From contig JADCRB010000071.1 of assembly GCA_021464245.1 (NCBI GenBank), forward strand, positions 2,976,001 through 3,040,000: a stretch of 64,000 bases of DNA. Reading direction: 5' to 3'. Below the pieces are notes generated by a model. That model had not been told where the DNA came from. It saw nothing but the letters and a program-made list of their open reading frames with translations, and did not search any database. The stretch comes from Carallia brachiata. Its lineage: Eukaryota > Streptophyta > Magnoliopsida > Malpighiales > Rhizophoraceae. Every line of letters begins with the position of its first letter. Within the stretch, counting starts at the first letter, position 1. The translations under genes and the position numbers were made by a program. This document shows, piece by piece, positions 48,501 through 59,301 of this stretch.

Positions 48501-51500
48501 TTGTTGTTATCCGTTTAAGTTGTTGGGCCTATACTTCTACAAATCTTTACAGTTACGTTGAACACTAACATTGCCTTCTCTAAGAAAATGAAGGCTAAAA
48601 CCAGCCAGGATATAACTCCAATCAGACTGAAAGGCCCCAAGGAAAATAACACCACAAAGCAACTTTATCCACAATACAATAATGTAGGACACAAAGACAA
48701 CAACTCTAAGCTTTAATACAACATCACCCTCAAATTCTCAATCCTAGATGAATACAATTGGAACAGAAATACACAAAGGTAGGATGCAAGAAATGAATGG
48801 GGCTGACACAACAAAGTAAGTTTTTAAATTAGTTGTTTTGGAAAATTTTCGAAACACAATTCTAAGGAAACAAAATGTTCATACCATGGCTGCTGGAGGA
48901 AGCTCGTAAACGGTGATGGTGCTTGTGCTTCCATTGCACCCAAGGTGTCGCCATGATAAGATCCCCTAAGAGCTAGTACCTGAAATGAAACCACCCATAG
49001 GTTACCAGCAACATTACAGAAGAAATTGCATCCTAATTCCTAAATATAGTAAGCACATAATTTGCATGATTTAATAATAGAAATTGAACCAAGATGAGAA
49101 AAAAAAAAAAAAAAAAAAAATCCAAACAGCCTAGTGCTACTGCAGCCTAAGCAGTATCTAGACAGGTCAGTGTATATACAGGTCAAAACTTAAGCATTGG
49201 TTGACAGATTATGGCCTATTGTGATTAGCAGCAGGTACTTTTGATCCCAACTAAAAACTAAATGACAATAAGGCATGAAAGTAGAGAACATGGACCAAAT
49301 AAAAAGTCCAAAAGGAGACATGCAGTGTGATCATCATGCTAGAATAATTTGGTCCAAAAGTCCTCATGCAAGAAATTAACATAATGAAAAGCTATGATGT
49401 CATACACAGCATCAAATATCAATCTTTCTACAGCTACATTAATAAATAATTTATAATAGGAAAATAGGAAAGCATGGTCGAATATTACATGGTCAAATAC
49501 CAACATCACTTGCAAAACTATAATTGGGCTAAACAGTTTCATCATTAATAAGACATTGCTTGGAGGTGCATATCAATCTACATGTAGATTACTTTGTAGG
49601 TGAGTGCATCACCTACCAAGTGCTTAGAAGTTTGGTGCCACCTATGAGACAAAATGCATTGCAGTAGCACCATTTATCAAATTGCAAAATAGAAGAAACG
49701 AGAGAATGTGCTACTTCGCAGTTAACACATTAACATCAAAACAACTTTTCCCAATTCCCTGATCAAAGCAAAATCTCAAGCATCATGCATAGAGAACAAA
49801 CAAGAACTACATGTTTTCAAAGGAGAATTGTAATGGCCCACCTTTAGCTCGATATATCTTTCACCTGGGTAATCTAAAAGAATTCCATTATCAGAACAAA
49901 ATTTACGGAATGCCATTTTAAGGGCAATTTCAATTGCTGTTGATCCATTGTCTGAAAAGTACACCCTGGAAGCCCATCCTGCAAAAGCAATAAGTCCAAA
50001 TAATTCACATTTGTCAAATATATCTAGGAAATTATAATTTCAAAATCCCAAGAACATTTAACACAGTTTACAAATCAAATCTATTAGAAAATTATAAATG
50101 CTATTTTTAAAGATATAAATAACCAAGCAAATAAAAGTACTTAACGCAATGTTCTATTGGTTTGTATCATTACTTGGCAAAAAGAAAGTTTTAAAGAGAA
50201 GGAAAGTCCAATAACATTTTCACTTTCAAACTGAATGAGAAAATGTCAAGATAAGTGGCAGAACAAGAATTAGTAGCTTTCTCTTTACCAAAAGAGGAAC
50301 AAATTACAGGCATGTGGAGAATGTGTATGTCTATAGATCCCAACCTTTGCCCACACCCTCAAGCAAAAGCTCTGCACATTCCAAGGCAGGCTCATAAACA
50401 TTCTCAGGAAACATGACATGACCAAATCTTGCAGCAGCATAACCCATCTCTCTTGCAAGCTCAGTCTGAAACCACCTAATGAAATCAGACATCAAATCAC
50501 CATGCTGAGGTAAGAGTGAACACTGAGCAAACAACGATGATGAAAATAGAAAGAAAGTAAAACAAAACTGGAGGGTGCGATTATGCTCCTAGCATATCTA
50601 GCATGTAAATAAAATTTGTGGGGCATTATTTGTTTTTGGCAATGGATTTTGTTTTAAACATACCAACTTTCTAAATGTAAGGTCTATATAGGCAATTTCT
50701 CATGCCGATCAACATGAAAATCTTTCTTTATGATTAATTGTCATCAAATAGTTGCAGGAACCAAAGATATGTACAGAAATAAGGAGTTCTAGAGTCAAAA
50801 ATTAACAAAAGGTCCATATTGCAGCTTCCTAGTATTGTTGTTACAGAAAGGGGGAGTGGGATGACTCATAGGGCCAGGTGCCAGACAAAATTTGCAGCAG
50901 CCGCAGAAAAAGTCAAACATTAAAACATAAAAAGCAAAATTCATTTACAAAATCTTTTGATGTATGTACAACCTATAAAATTTTCCCCCACACAAGTATC
51001 TCATTCAGTTTTTTATCCATTTTATTTACCCTTTCTGTAAAGCAAAAGTATAGAGATCCATTGACCTATCAACGACCATCTCCAAGTTCAAACATCGCCT
51101 ACTCTGTATAACTTGGAATCAACAAAAACAAAAGTCATCTGGAAAGACTGAAAACCGCGGTTCATGCCAAGTTAACACTAGAACCATCTTTAGGTGCTGT
51201 CCTTCTTCATCTGCCCATGCAAGATTCATGCAGGCAAGTTATGCCTTCTCCATACAACGTAAAGCAATCATCTTGTCCCACATCAATAATGTAACAAAAA
51301 GTGAAGATTACCATTTTTGTTAATTACTTTCCTGCATCTATAGAAAAGGATGCTAACTGGATTGGGCCATCAATGGAAATTTCGACTCATCAAAAACATT
51401 TGAGCAATATGCCACTTAGTTTATAGCATCCAAAGTCATGAAGCACAGCTTCAGCTGTTCAGCACTAGAGCTGCAAATGAGCTAATAGGTTCATTAAGAG

Positions 51501-54500
51501 CTCGGTGGTTCGGCTCGGTAAAAACTCGGCTCGGACTTGTTCATCTAACTAAATGAGCAATACACAAGCCTAAAACCAAAGCTCGTTTGATAAACGAGCC
51601 GATGCTGAACAGCAGTAGGCTCAGCTCAGTTCAAACTCGTGAATCGCTCGTTTAGAGCTCGTTTAAAAGCTCGGACAATGTATCATAAAGAGCTCATTTA
51701 ATATGTATTGTTATAAGCTTATTTAATATATTAATAACACTTAATTGTATCACTTAACTATTAACATAAAAGATTATGAATTTAGGGTTGCATATTTTAT
51801 GAAAATTGCTCTCCTAACCTCTGTCCCCAAACCCGTTGCCCCCAAGTCAAACTCTCCCTCATCTCAATCTGATTCTTGATGCAGCAGTTGGCTCCAAGGC
51901 AGTTAACACATAAAAGTTTCATTTTTGCTGAAGCCACTTCTGCTATTGATGATTTTGGTGATTTTTCCTCTACCACATAGATGCTGCAGCTTGCTTCAAA
52001 AGCAGAGTCTTCCGTCGACACCTCTTCATATCCACTTTAGGTGTTACAGGTAATTTAACAGTATATGTTTTTCTAACAAAATGAAACCATGAAATTGAAA
52101 AGAAATTAGTGAGCATGCTTTGTGTTTTTTTGATGTTAACGGTGATTTTTTTTTTTTTTTGAGCCGAGCCCTAGACTCAATAAAATTGTGACGAGCCGAA
52201 CTTAAGCCTCCAAAGCTCGAACCGAGCTCGAGCCTGAGGAATTCCTTAACGAGCCGAGCTCAAGCCTAGTCAAACTCGGCTCAGCTCAGCTCATTTGCAC
52301 CCCCTATTTAGCACAGGCTCTACAAGGGACATCAATAATTATGATCAAGTATAACACAACAAAGGCATGTACAGTAAACTCTCGCAAGGTATATTCTGCC
52401 TAAATCCTGGGCCATCCCAGGAAGAAGAATTTGTTAGCTAACAAGACGCTCATGTTGGAATGTCTAAATTGCATTGCCTTTAGCAAATATTTAATAGGAA
52501 TGCCTGCCCTTGAGATTAGAACACAGTGAGCAATTGTTCAGAAAAAGTGAGCAATCAAATTGGTACCCTGTTAAACAGTGTGGCTGCAAAAAATTTGTAG
52601 AGTGATGCTCTATCAATTGATACTAGAAACAAGATTGTTTAAGAACTAACAATTGAAACTAGAAACAAGATTGTTTAAGAACATCAATTAAAACTAGAAA
52701 CAACATTGTATAATTTTAAAAAAAAAAACACCATAGAAAAGCAAGAAAAATACATGTAAAATTCCAGCATGATGTTACTTCAATTTGTTTACAACTGAAA
52801 ACCAACAGATAAATCCTATCTGCAGCTTCAGCATCAAGTTACCATAAAAAATCAAACACAGAAAAGTTTAACAAGCATAAAGAAATCTCAGTGCCACATA
52901 AAGCTGACCTGCAGAGAAGCGTCAGGTCCCTGAGTCCACCAACTAGCACACGCATCAAATTGTTGAGTTATAAACTCACTTTTGTGGGCCTATAATTGAA
53001 AACAAATCAAAAAACAGACAAAAAAGAGGTAAATTTTGGTTGGCATTTTAGATTTGCTTTCAACTTAGCAGGAACAAATGAGCATTTGGCATATAATATA
53101 GAGAAAATGCTGAGGGGGGAAAAAGAACAAATTTCACTTTATGTCTAACACCCATAACTAATACATTTGAGGAAAAATTAAAAGAAAAGACATAAAGCTC
53201 AAGCAACTGTTCTCCTAGATGGTAGGTGACCGAAAATTGGGGAAGAAAAGCACTTCTGAAATAAAATTTTTAATAAAATTGTGTCACATATTCACTGATC
53301 ATTGCAACACTGACCTTGTACACTGCCAAATTCTCACCACATCGAGAATCAATTACAGTAACAGTTCCTTCTGGTAAATTTTGGTTGGCATTTTAGATTT
53401 GCTTTCAACTTAGCAGGAACAAATGAGCATTTGGCATATAATATAGAGAAAATGCTGACGGGGGAAAAAGAACAACAAATTTCACTTTATGTCTAACACC
53501 CATAACTAATACATTTGAGGAAAAATTAAAAGAAAAGACATAAAGCTCAAGCAACTGTTCTCCTAGATGGTAGGTGACCGAAAATTGGGGAAGAAAAGCA
53601 CTTCTGAAATAAAATTTTTAATAAAATTGTGTCACATATTCACTGATCATTGCAACACTGACCTTGTACACTGCAAAATTCTCACCACATCGAGAATCAA
53701 TTACAGTAACAGTTCCTTCTGGTAAATGTTTGTGCTGAGTAAATGGCCACCACAAAATTTTCCCTGCCTTGTTTGACATCCCATTAAATCTTTGTATCCT
53801 TTTGGAAAAAGCTGATTGCAATGTTTCTTTCAGAGAGTTGAATGCTTCACTAGAATCAACAAACCATTCCAACAGGTCATTAGACCTATCCTGTGGAATA
53901 GGTGGAAGCACGATCACAGGCACCCTGGAGATAGATAAAAAGAGAAATGAAACAATAAAATTCTGCTTTCATAAACTAAATAATCTGCTGAACATTTAAG
54001 TAAACAGAAATAGTAATGCAGAACAAAGAACCACATCAACAAAAGTGTGAGAACAAATGCATACAAAAATTGCAGTTAGCATATTGTTGGAGCAAATGAT
54101 GAAGTCAATAAAAGAAACAAAATTAAAATTACCCATTTCGCAAATATGATTGCAGTGGCACCTCATTAACAAGGCCATGATCTTCGAAAACAACAGCAAC
54201 TATGTCATAACCTCGAACTTTTAGACTCTCATAAGCTGAGATGGTTCCAGATATGCCACCTAGCCGCCCATCTCCCACAAGAACACCAGGTAGCCGGAAA
54301 GGCCTGCCAACATAGTTGGGAAAAAAATGAATCAGGGATGATAAAAGCACTATAATTCTTCCCAATATCCCCTTCCAACCTTGTTGTTTCTATAGAGTAA
54401 TTACTGAGACATTTTTGTCTCCATGGTGAAATCAGTTATCTGATTTGGCAATAATCCTTAGTCCAAAATTGGTTGTATTTGGCTACTACATCAATCCCTT

Positions 54501-56012
54501 CACCTCCATCCCGCCTTTTTCAGGGGCCTTTTTTCTTTGTAACCAACAATATGTATGTGTCTAAATTATATGTGCTCATTTCCACATAAAAGTAGCCAAA
54601 AACAGCACCACGGCTACAACATAAGTTCAGAAAGAAGATAAAAAAAAAGTGAATCCTGTAAATTTTCAGAGCCTAATATTAGTATTTTCATAAATATGAC
54701 CAATTAAACAACTAAAATCCCTCAATCAAGAACAAAACCTACTATGAAAACTAGCAATCAGATTAGCTATTAAGGTCCCTAGGCCCAAAGAAGGACTACC
54801 ATGAGGAAACTTTTCAAAACTGAATAAACTAGTAAGCTGGGCACTCTGTTTCCCTGTTAATCATTCTCCACCTCTTATCTGGTCACAGTACCAGTATACC
54901 ATCAAACGAAACTTTTCTGAAACATCCCCTTCAGTCTTTTTATAAACACATTCAGCAGTTCGCAAATAACAATTGTTAGTAAAAATCGTATATAACAAAA
55001 GAAGTTCATCAAAATTAAACAAACTAATGACAAAACATCAAAGATAGCATATGCCATGATCATCAAACAGAAACTTTTGAATTGATTGTCTAGACTTAGG
55101 CATTCGCATTGCGACAAAATTTGTTTGAATTGGGGGTCTCTGGAGGAAAAATAGCTTTGCCTTTAAGGGTCTTTGGGTGTGTGTGTGTGAGCCGGAAGAG
55201 AGAACAAGGAGGAGAAGGACCCAAAAGAAAAAAGTGCAAGTGAGAATGGAAAATAGTTCAGAGCAAGAAAGAAGGATCAAGCACCTGTACAAATCACATT
55301 GTAAGGAACCAGAAGGACCAGGACTTGCAACACCTCCAGCAGTCTCTACAACACACATAGCGTTCATTGTCTCCAATTCACCCTCACCTTCTAAGCCGCT
55401 TCTCAAACATTTCTCCAGCGCCTCCACCACGGCAGAGTCCTTCACCGAGCCGCCTTCTCTTTCTGCCGCCAAATGCGGCGAAACCGCATCCCTCCATGCA
55501 TACAACGTCTCACAAGTCAACTCCGAAATCGCACCCTCATCTCCCAATACCCTCTTCTCCTCATAAAAGTTCAAATCATCAATCCCGCGGCTCTTGAAAT
55601 CGACGCCGGAGGCGGCGAATGAGGATTTAAGGACCCGATTGGAAGCAAGAAGAGAGATGGAGGGATTTCGGCGGGAAGCGAGAGAAAACACTTTTGTGAA
55701 GACAAAATGCGAATCGGAATCAGACGGGAAACCGGTTTGGACGGGCTTCAGATAAAGAAATTTTCGTTTTACGGCGGCGGTGGAATGGGGTGGCGGAGAG
55801 TGGAGGAAGGAAGAAGCGAGGCCGGTGGAGACTAGGGTCTTCCCCAGGGAGGTGTTGGAGCCCCAAATCATGTAGGCCGGATGAGACAGTGGGAGGCGTA
55901 ACGGTTCCGAGGAGGTCGCAGTGAATGTGGAGAAGAGTTTATGGTGGAGAAGACGGCGGAGAGAGTGGTTGCGACGGTGGCGGCAGCAGACGCAGAGGCC
56001 GAGGGGAAGCAT
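42534..56012 (-). CDS. BIO3-BIO1: Bifunctional dethiobiotin synthetase / diaminopelargonate aminotransferase
   Basis: Fourteen exons: 56012-55285, 54303-54133, 53924-53663, 52989-52909, 50465-50345, 49978-49842, 48979-48885, 46748-46633, 46530-46384, 45548-45415, 45290-45159, 44187-44053, 43344-43232, 42729-42534. They join in frame to 855 residues (about 833 in Arabidopsis). The fused protein makes 7,8-diaminopelargonate (PLP-dependent BIO1 half) and closes the ureido ring to dethiobiotin (ATP-dependent BIO3 half), two consecutive biotin steps, in mitochondria. The basic N-terminus (CRHRRNHSLRRLLHHKLFSTF) suits a mitochondrial presequence. The P-loop is GSNTSLGKT near residue 52. The aminotransferase half has VYFSDNGSTAIEIALKMA, SYHGDTLGAM, VIFDEVFTGFWR, and CFAKLMTGG with the PLP lysine. 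Exon 9 ends at a GC donor. All other introns are GT-AG. No stop separates the halves. Confidence 0.95.
43490..43605 (-). repeat. tRNA-derived SINE relic in BIO3-BIO1 intron 12
   Basis: Minus strand: TGGTCTAGTTGGATTGGAGG (box A-like) near 43600, then GGTCTCGGGTTCAAACCCC (box B) near 43545-43563, then a short unique part with GGTGGCCACTAGGCTGACTT. Spacing of the boxes fits a tRNA-type Pol III promoter. The ends were not resolved. Confidence 0.5.
44265..44284. repeat. CA microsatellite in BIO3-BIO1 intron 11
   Basis: About ten CA units, 80 bases upstream of exon 12 (on the minus strand) in intron sequence. Confidence 0.9.
46091..46125. other. C5-G16 homopolymer island in intron 9
   Basis: Five C followed by sixteen G and then CCGCGGCG in otherwise AT-rich intron. 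Such runs are rare in plant DNA and are often sequencing or assembly artefacts; it has no link to a recognised element. Confidence 0.7.
47573..47779 (+). repeat. TRIM LTR copy 1
   Basis: 207 bases, followed directly by the primer-binding site. Confidence 0.9.
47959..48165 (+). repeat. TRIM LTR copy 2 (central, shared)
   Basis: 207 bases, a few differences from copy 1 (for example AAACTTTAAGG for AAACCTTAAGG). It serves as right LTR of the first unit and left LTR of the second. Confidence 0.9.
48345..48551 (+). repeat. TRIM LTR copy 3
   Basis: 207 bases, ending at the right GTTAC target duplication. Confidence 0.9.
51466..52306. mobile_element. hAT-like non-autonomous DNA element in BIO3-BIO1 intron 4
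   Basis: An 841-base segment bounded by imperfect inverted ends: TAGAGCTGCAAATGAGCT on the left and the reverse of TAGGGGGTGCAAATGAGCTG on the right. Flanking 8-base copies are TTCAGCAC and TTTAGCAC (one mismatch), the size expected for hAT transposition. The subterminal parts are packed with GAGCTCG/GGCTCGG words (51500-51680 and 52160-52280), the pattern of transposase-binding repeats in hAT elements. The middle has a 74-codon open frame (51797-52021, minus) of unknown origin; no transposase was seen. Confidence 0.75.
52612..52712. repeat. Three-copy minisatellite in BIO3-BIO1 intron 4
   Basis: Units of about 35 bases, each with CAATT followed by ACTAGAAACAA and ATTGT, repeated three times with increasing divergence. 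Confidence 0.8.
53028..53720. repeat. Tandem duplication that copies part of BIO3-BIO1 exon 3
   Basis: Two direct copies, 53028-53372 (345 bases) and 53373-53720 (348 bases), nearly identical: a 3-base indel and a few substitutions. Each joint carries GGTAAAT, also present at the intron and exon breakpoints, so 7-base microhomology probably guided the event. The intact exon 3 ends at 53663. The first copy adds a 5'-truncated exon relic at 53315-53372 that keeps the donor site but loses the real acceptor. Confidence 0.93.
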
Positions 56013-58114
56013 GGTGAGGAGAGGAAACCCTAGTGAGAGAGAACGAGAGGGGACCGATGTCAGAGTGATGTGAGTGTTAACGGTTAAAAACTGGATTTAA
56101 GAATTGAATTTGAAAAAGAGACGTTGTGTGGAGGCGGCTTTCTTTCTTTTCTCCTGTTCGACGGAGAAGTCCATAAAAACGTGCCGTTCTTGTTTGGTGC
56201 TCAGCTACCTTAATAACATTGTTAGGTCGGTCGGTCACCTACCCCAGTAATATTGGTAGGACTTATGGACCGTCTAGAGGCAAAACAAAACAGGAAAATT
56301 CTTCTATCCAAATGAATATAGGATTCTGACACTTTTTTTTTTCTTTGAAAAAATTGTTTTTTTTTATATAAAGAAATTGTTGTATTAAATCAATCGAAGA
56401 CCATATATAGATCCGACACGAAAAACGTCCGGAGACCCTGCGTACCGCAGGAATGAAAACGGTACTAATGACCTACATTGAACATGATCACAAAGACCAA
56501 GCACTAATAAAAAAATTGTTTTTATTTATCTTTAGTAGAAATTTTATTTTTGGTAACAAATAAAAAAATTCTTTTCCAATAAATTAAATTTTTATGTCAA
56601 TTGGAGGCTTTACTTTATTAGGGTGAAATTTTTTCCCAACAAATTAAAAATATGTTTCAATGGATACAAAATCTTTTTGATTTTCAAAGCCATCATTTCG
56701 TATAATCCTACCCATTTATCAAGCCCCTTTTTAGCCATTTGTGATATTTTTGTTTTTTCGAACGAAATTAAATCAAGAAAATATGATTCTAAAGATTTGG
56801 CAGCAGAAGCGGGACCCAACACAACACCACTGTTGGGCCAAGAGTCCAAGCCCAACTCATTTCTAACCGCACTTCGTTCATTTTCATAGCTTGTACTGTT
56901 GTTACTGTCTTCCTTATCTGAATGGTGGGCGAGTGTTCGAACTTCGACCTTGTCACTCGGTGGAAACAGACCGTCTCCACCAACATACTTAAGCCGCATT
57001 TTCGCATTTTCTTCTAAAAAAACCACAGACAAGTAATATCGTAGGACAAATAAAAGTGTTGCATATAGTTTTCAAAGCAACTTTATTTGTAAATCTTTTA
57101 ATTTTTTTTTCAATAAAAAAAAAAAATTGTCAATGTGAGTGTGTAGTCATTACACCTGCCGAAATCGAAGTTATCTATTAACGTCTATATTCAATTTTTT
57201 TTATAAATTTTGATTTTCTTATCTTCTCTTGTTTCTGAAAATAAAAAATCATTTATTTCACCAAAAATCATACTCTCGACACTCAATAACAATTATCAAA
57301 TCACTCTTACAATTGTACGAGTGACAGAAACACTCTAACCTGTTGCCAGAAATTCGAACCCGTTAGTTCATATTATGAACGAATCCCCTAATCTCTTGAC
57401 CACAACATCTGTGGTTTCCTATCTTCTCTTGATGGCTCGCTTTTCGTTTATTTGTTTCTTTTTTTTCTTTTTTTAAATTTTTGGTCTTTTAAGTTTCTAT
57501 TGAAAAAAGTTATCTGGAATTGAGACGAGAAGCTTGGAATCTAGCAACTGATAGGCACTTCCTAAAATTGAGATGAATTTTATGTACTCTGTGCTTCCTA
57601 TGTGCGTCTACTATGTGATTATTTGGCAAGTGGGATTGGTTTAGATCAGTTTGGGATTCGAGAATCATGCTGTGTGGTCAGGGATGGGCTAGGCAAAACT
57701 ACTACAGTGAGCCTGAAAATGAACATAGTATTTGTATGACAATCTTAACACTTAAAGTTTCTGTTGTCAAAATTTTGGGAATCAAATTGCATTTTTCTTT
57801 CATTGTTTAAACTATCATTCTCTTGATGGGTGCTGAGATAATTACTTAGTATTCGAAGGCCTAAAGCTCTGTAGGATTGTTGAAAATTCATGGCTGTTGT
57901 AAGCTTCATGATGGATTGATGGTTAACAGGAAGAATAATCAAAGTAGACTCACTTGTCGTGTTTTTTATCTTGGTTTTGAATAGTTGGTTGAATTTTTGT
58001 TGCATAGGTGTTTAGCGTTTACTATGTTTTTGTTGTTCGATTATTTCCTGGTTTATCTATTTCTTGCAGGAATTACAAGTCAGCTTTCTTCTTGCTTTTT
58101 CTTCCCTTTTTGGA
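56013..58114. other. Intergenic DNA upstream of BIO3-BIO1
   Basis: The first 150 bases hold the BIO3-BIO1 leader and promoter. An open frame at 56610-57032 (-) of 140 codons (with KYVGGDGLFPPSDKVEVRTL) is not recognised; it is only about as long as chance frames allow. A SINE-like relic lies near 57320-57420. The rest is AT-rich. Confidence 0.5.
57318..57425 (-). repeat. Possible SINE relic
   Basis: Minus strand: GTTGTGGTCAAGAGATTAGG (box A-like) near 57400, then TAACGGGTTCGAATTTCTGG (box B) near 57350-57370. Only these boxes support it. Confidence 0.4.
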
Positions 58115-59301
58115 GCAGCCTTCAGACATGTGTTTATTTTTCGAGTGACTGTGTCTGTGGGATTGTATATGCTGCATGGAGGTTTCAAGGACCCCTTCCT
58201 GAGAATCCACTGTGGTGGAAGGCATTTGATATGGAGAAATCTGGGATTGATGAAATTTGCAGGGTTCTGGCTCTCCTGTGCAGCCTTCCCAAGGCATAAC
58301 ACATGTCCGCGTGCAAGGGTAGAGATTTTTCATTTTCTATCAAGGTTGCCGATTCCCAATTACAACCTGTTACAAAGATTTTTCTATCTTCATTTTTTAA
58401 AAATTTTTACTGGCACCTTTTAAATTGTCTCTGCATTTCTTTCACGTATTCGCCTCCATTGGATTTTACATATTCATTATGTCATCAAAGGACATCACGT
58501 TGCAGCATGATCATGTAAGGCCACATTAAATATAATGATATGACCTAGAGACTTGTCGCCTAATCTTTGTAGGAAGTTCCACAGTGTAGCTGACTAGCAA
58601 ATAATGACTCTAGTTTGATTCCCGGGCGTGCCCCTGGGGGGTAACCAAGGCTGCATTAATTAAAGCAGCCATAGAGAAGCTGTGTTACCAAGGAAAATGA
58701 TGATGAATCAAAGCCTGACAGTGCGGGGGCCAGGCAAGGAAAGTGCCTATTCCACGATTTTTGTGTGAGCGCAGGACAGAGGCAAATGGGGGCTGGAGAG
58801 TGAAAGAGTGACGGTGAGGAATAGGGACAGGGAGAGGGAGATGGAGAGGGATAGCACAAAGGGCCAGGACCATAATGGGGGCAGAGATTCTGAGAGGAAA
58901 AAAGAGCGGAGTGGGACACAAAAGGATAGAGATAAAACCAAGGATGGAGGACACCAATCAAGAGATGGAGGAAAAGATTTTAGCAAGTTTCTGATGTTCC
59001 TTTTTCTGGTTGTATACTGCGGATGTCTTATCGAATTTTAGATTAGGAAACACGTGTAGACGTTCCGCAACTGATTTGTACGGCATGCATTTTCTTTGAA
59101 TGCAAGCCGTTGGAGAAATCAAGGCATCAAGCATCACATGGTAAATTCTCCCCCATTGTCTTTAACTTAATCATGACATGTAGTATTTGTGAATGTGAGT
59201 AATGATTTAACCTTCTTTGCATTTTAAAGATTGTGACCAGTACGGTTCCTCCTATGGTTTGAAGGAGAAGGATCTTCATAGAGATCACGCACAGGCTTAA
59301 A
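58115..59301 (+). pseudogene. Cyclin-L pseudogene, 3' half, introns retained
   Basis: Pieces match plant cyclin L (an Arg/Ser-rich cyclin of splicing kinases) in order. 58150-58297 reads [20 protein letters not shown] and on through [19 protein letters not shown], then a TAA stop at 58298 where the family continues. About 58648-58720 resembles the KAALIKAAIEKL segment, with frame breaks. 58786-58990 gives the charged tail (RNRDREREMERDS and following). 59226-59301 gives DQYGSSYGLKEKDLHRDH and the end. Intron-like sequence separates these parts, including a typical acceptor before 58070, so this is a DNA-level duplicate and not a processed copy. The first part of the gene is missing. Intact cyclin L is not in this window. 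Confidence 0.8.

Larger units (their letters stand above)
47573..48551 (+). mobile_element. TRIM element with three LTRs and two internal domains, BIO3-BIO1 intron 7
   Basis: Three direct LTR-like repeats of exactly 207 bases (47573-47779, 47959-48165, 48345-48551) alternate with two short internal segments of 179 bases each. Each LTR starts TGTTAAAG and ends CTTTACA. Both internal segments start TGGTATCAGAGCCCA, the initiator-Met primer-binding site, and end with a purine tract (GTGAGGGGGCG or GTGAGGGGACG). The whole array is flanked by GTTAC (47568-47572 and 48552-48556), so it occupies one insertion site. There is no coding capacity, as expected of terminal-repeat retrotransposons in miniature. 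No 5S-like sequence is present, so it is not Cassandra. It is antisense to the host gene. Confidence 0.93.

Noticed and set aside
47573..48551. TRIM array as a Cassandra element
   Set aside because: The LTRs contain no 5S rRNA-like sequence, which defines Cassandra.
47573..48551. Regular repeats as a CRISPR-like array
   Set aside because: Repeats are 207-base LTRs with primer-binding sites and target duplications in plant DNA; they are a retroelement.
53315..53372. Extra coding exon of BIO3-BIO1
   Set aside because: It is a truncated copy of exon 3 without the real acceptor; inclusion through TTACCAG would shift the frame.
55177..55566. Plus-strand frame of 129 codons
   Set aside because: Shadow of BIO3-BIO1 exon 1 and intron 1 on the opposite strand.
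58656..58986. Minus-strand serine/proline-rich frames
   Set aside because: Shadows of the Arg/Glu-rich cyclin-L tail encoded on the plus strand.
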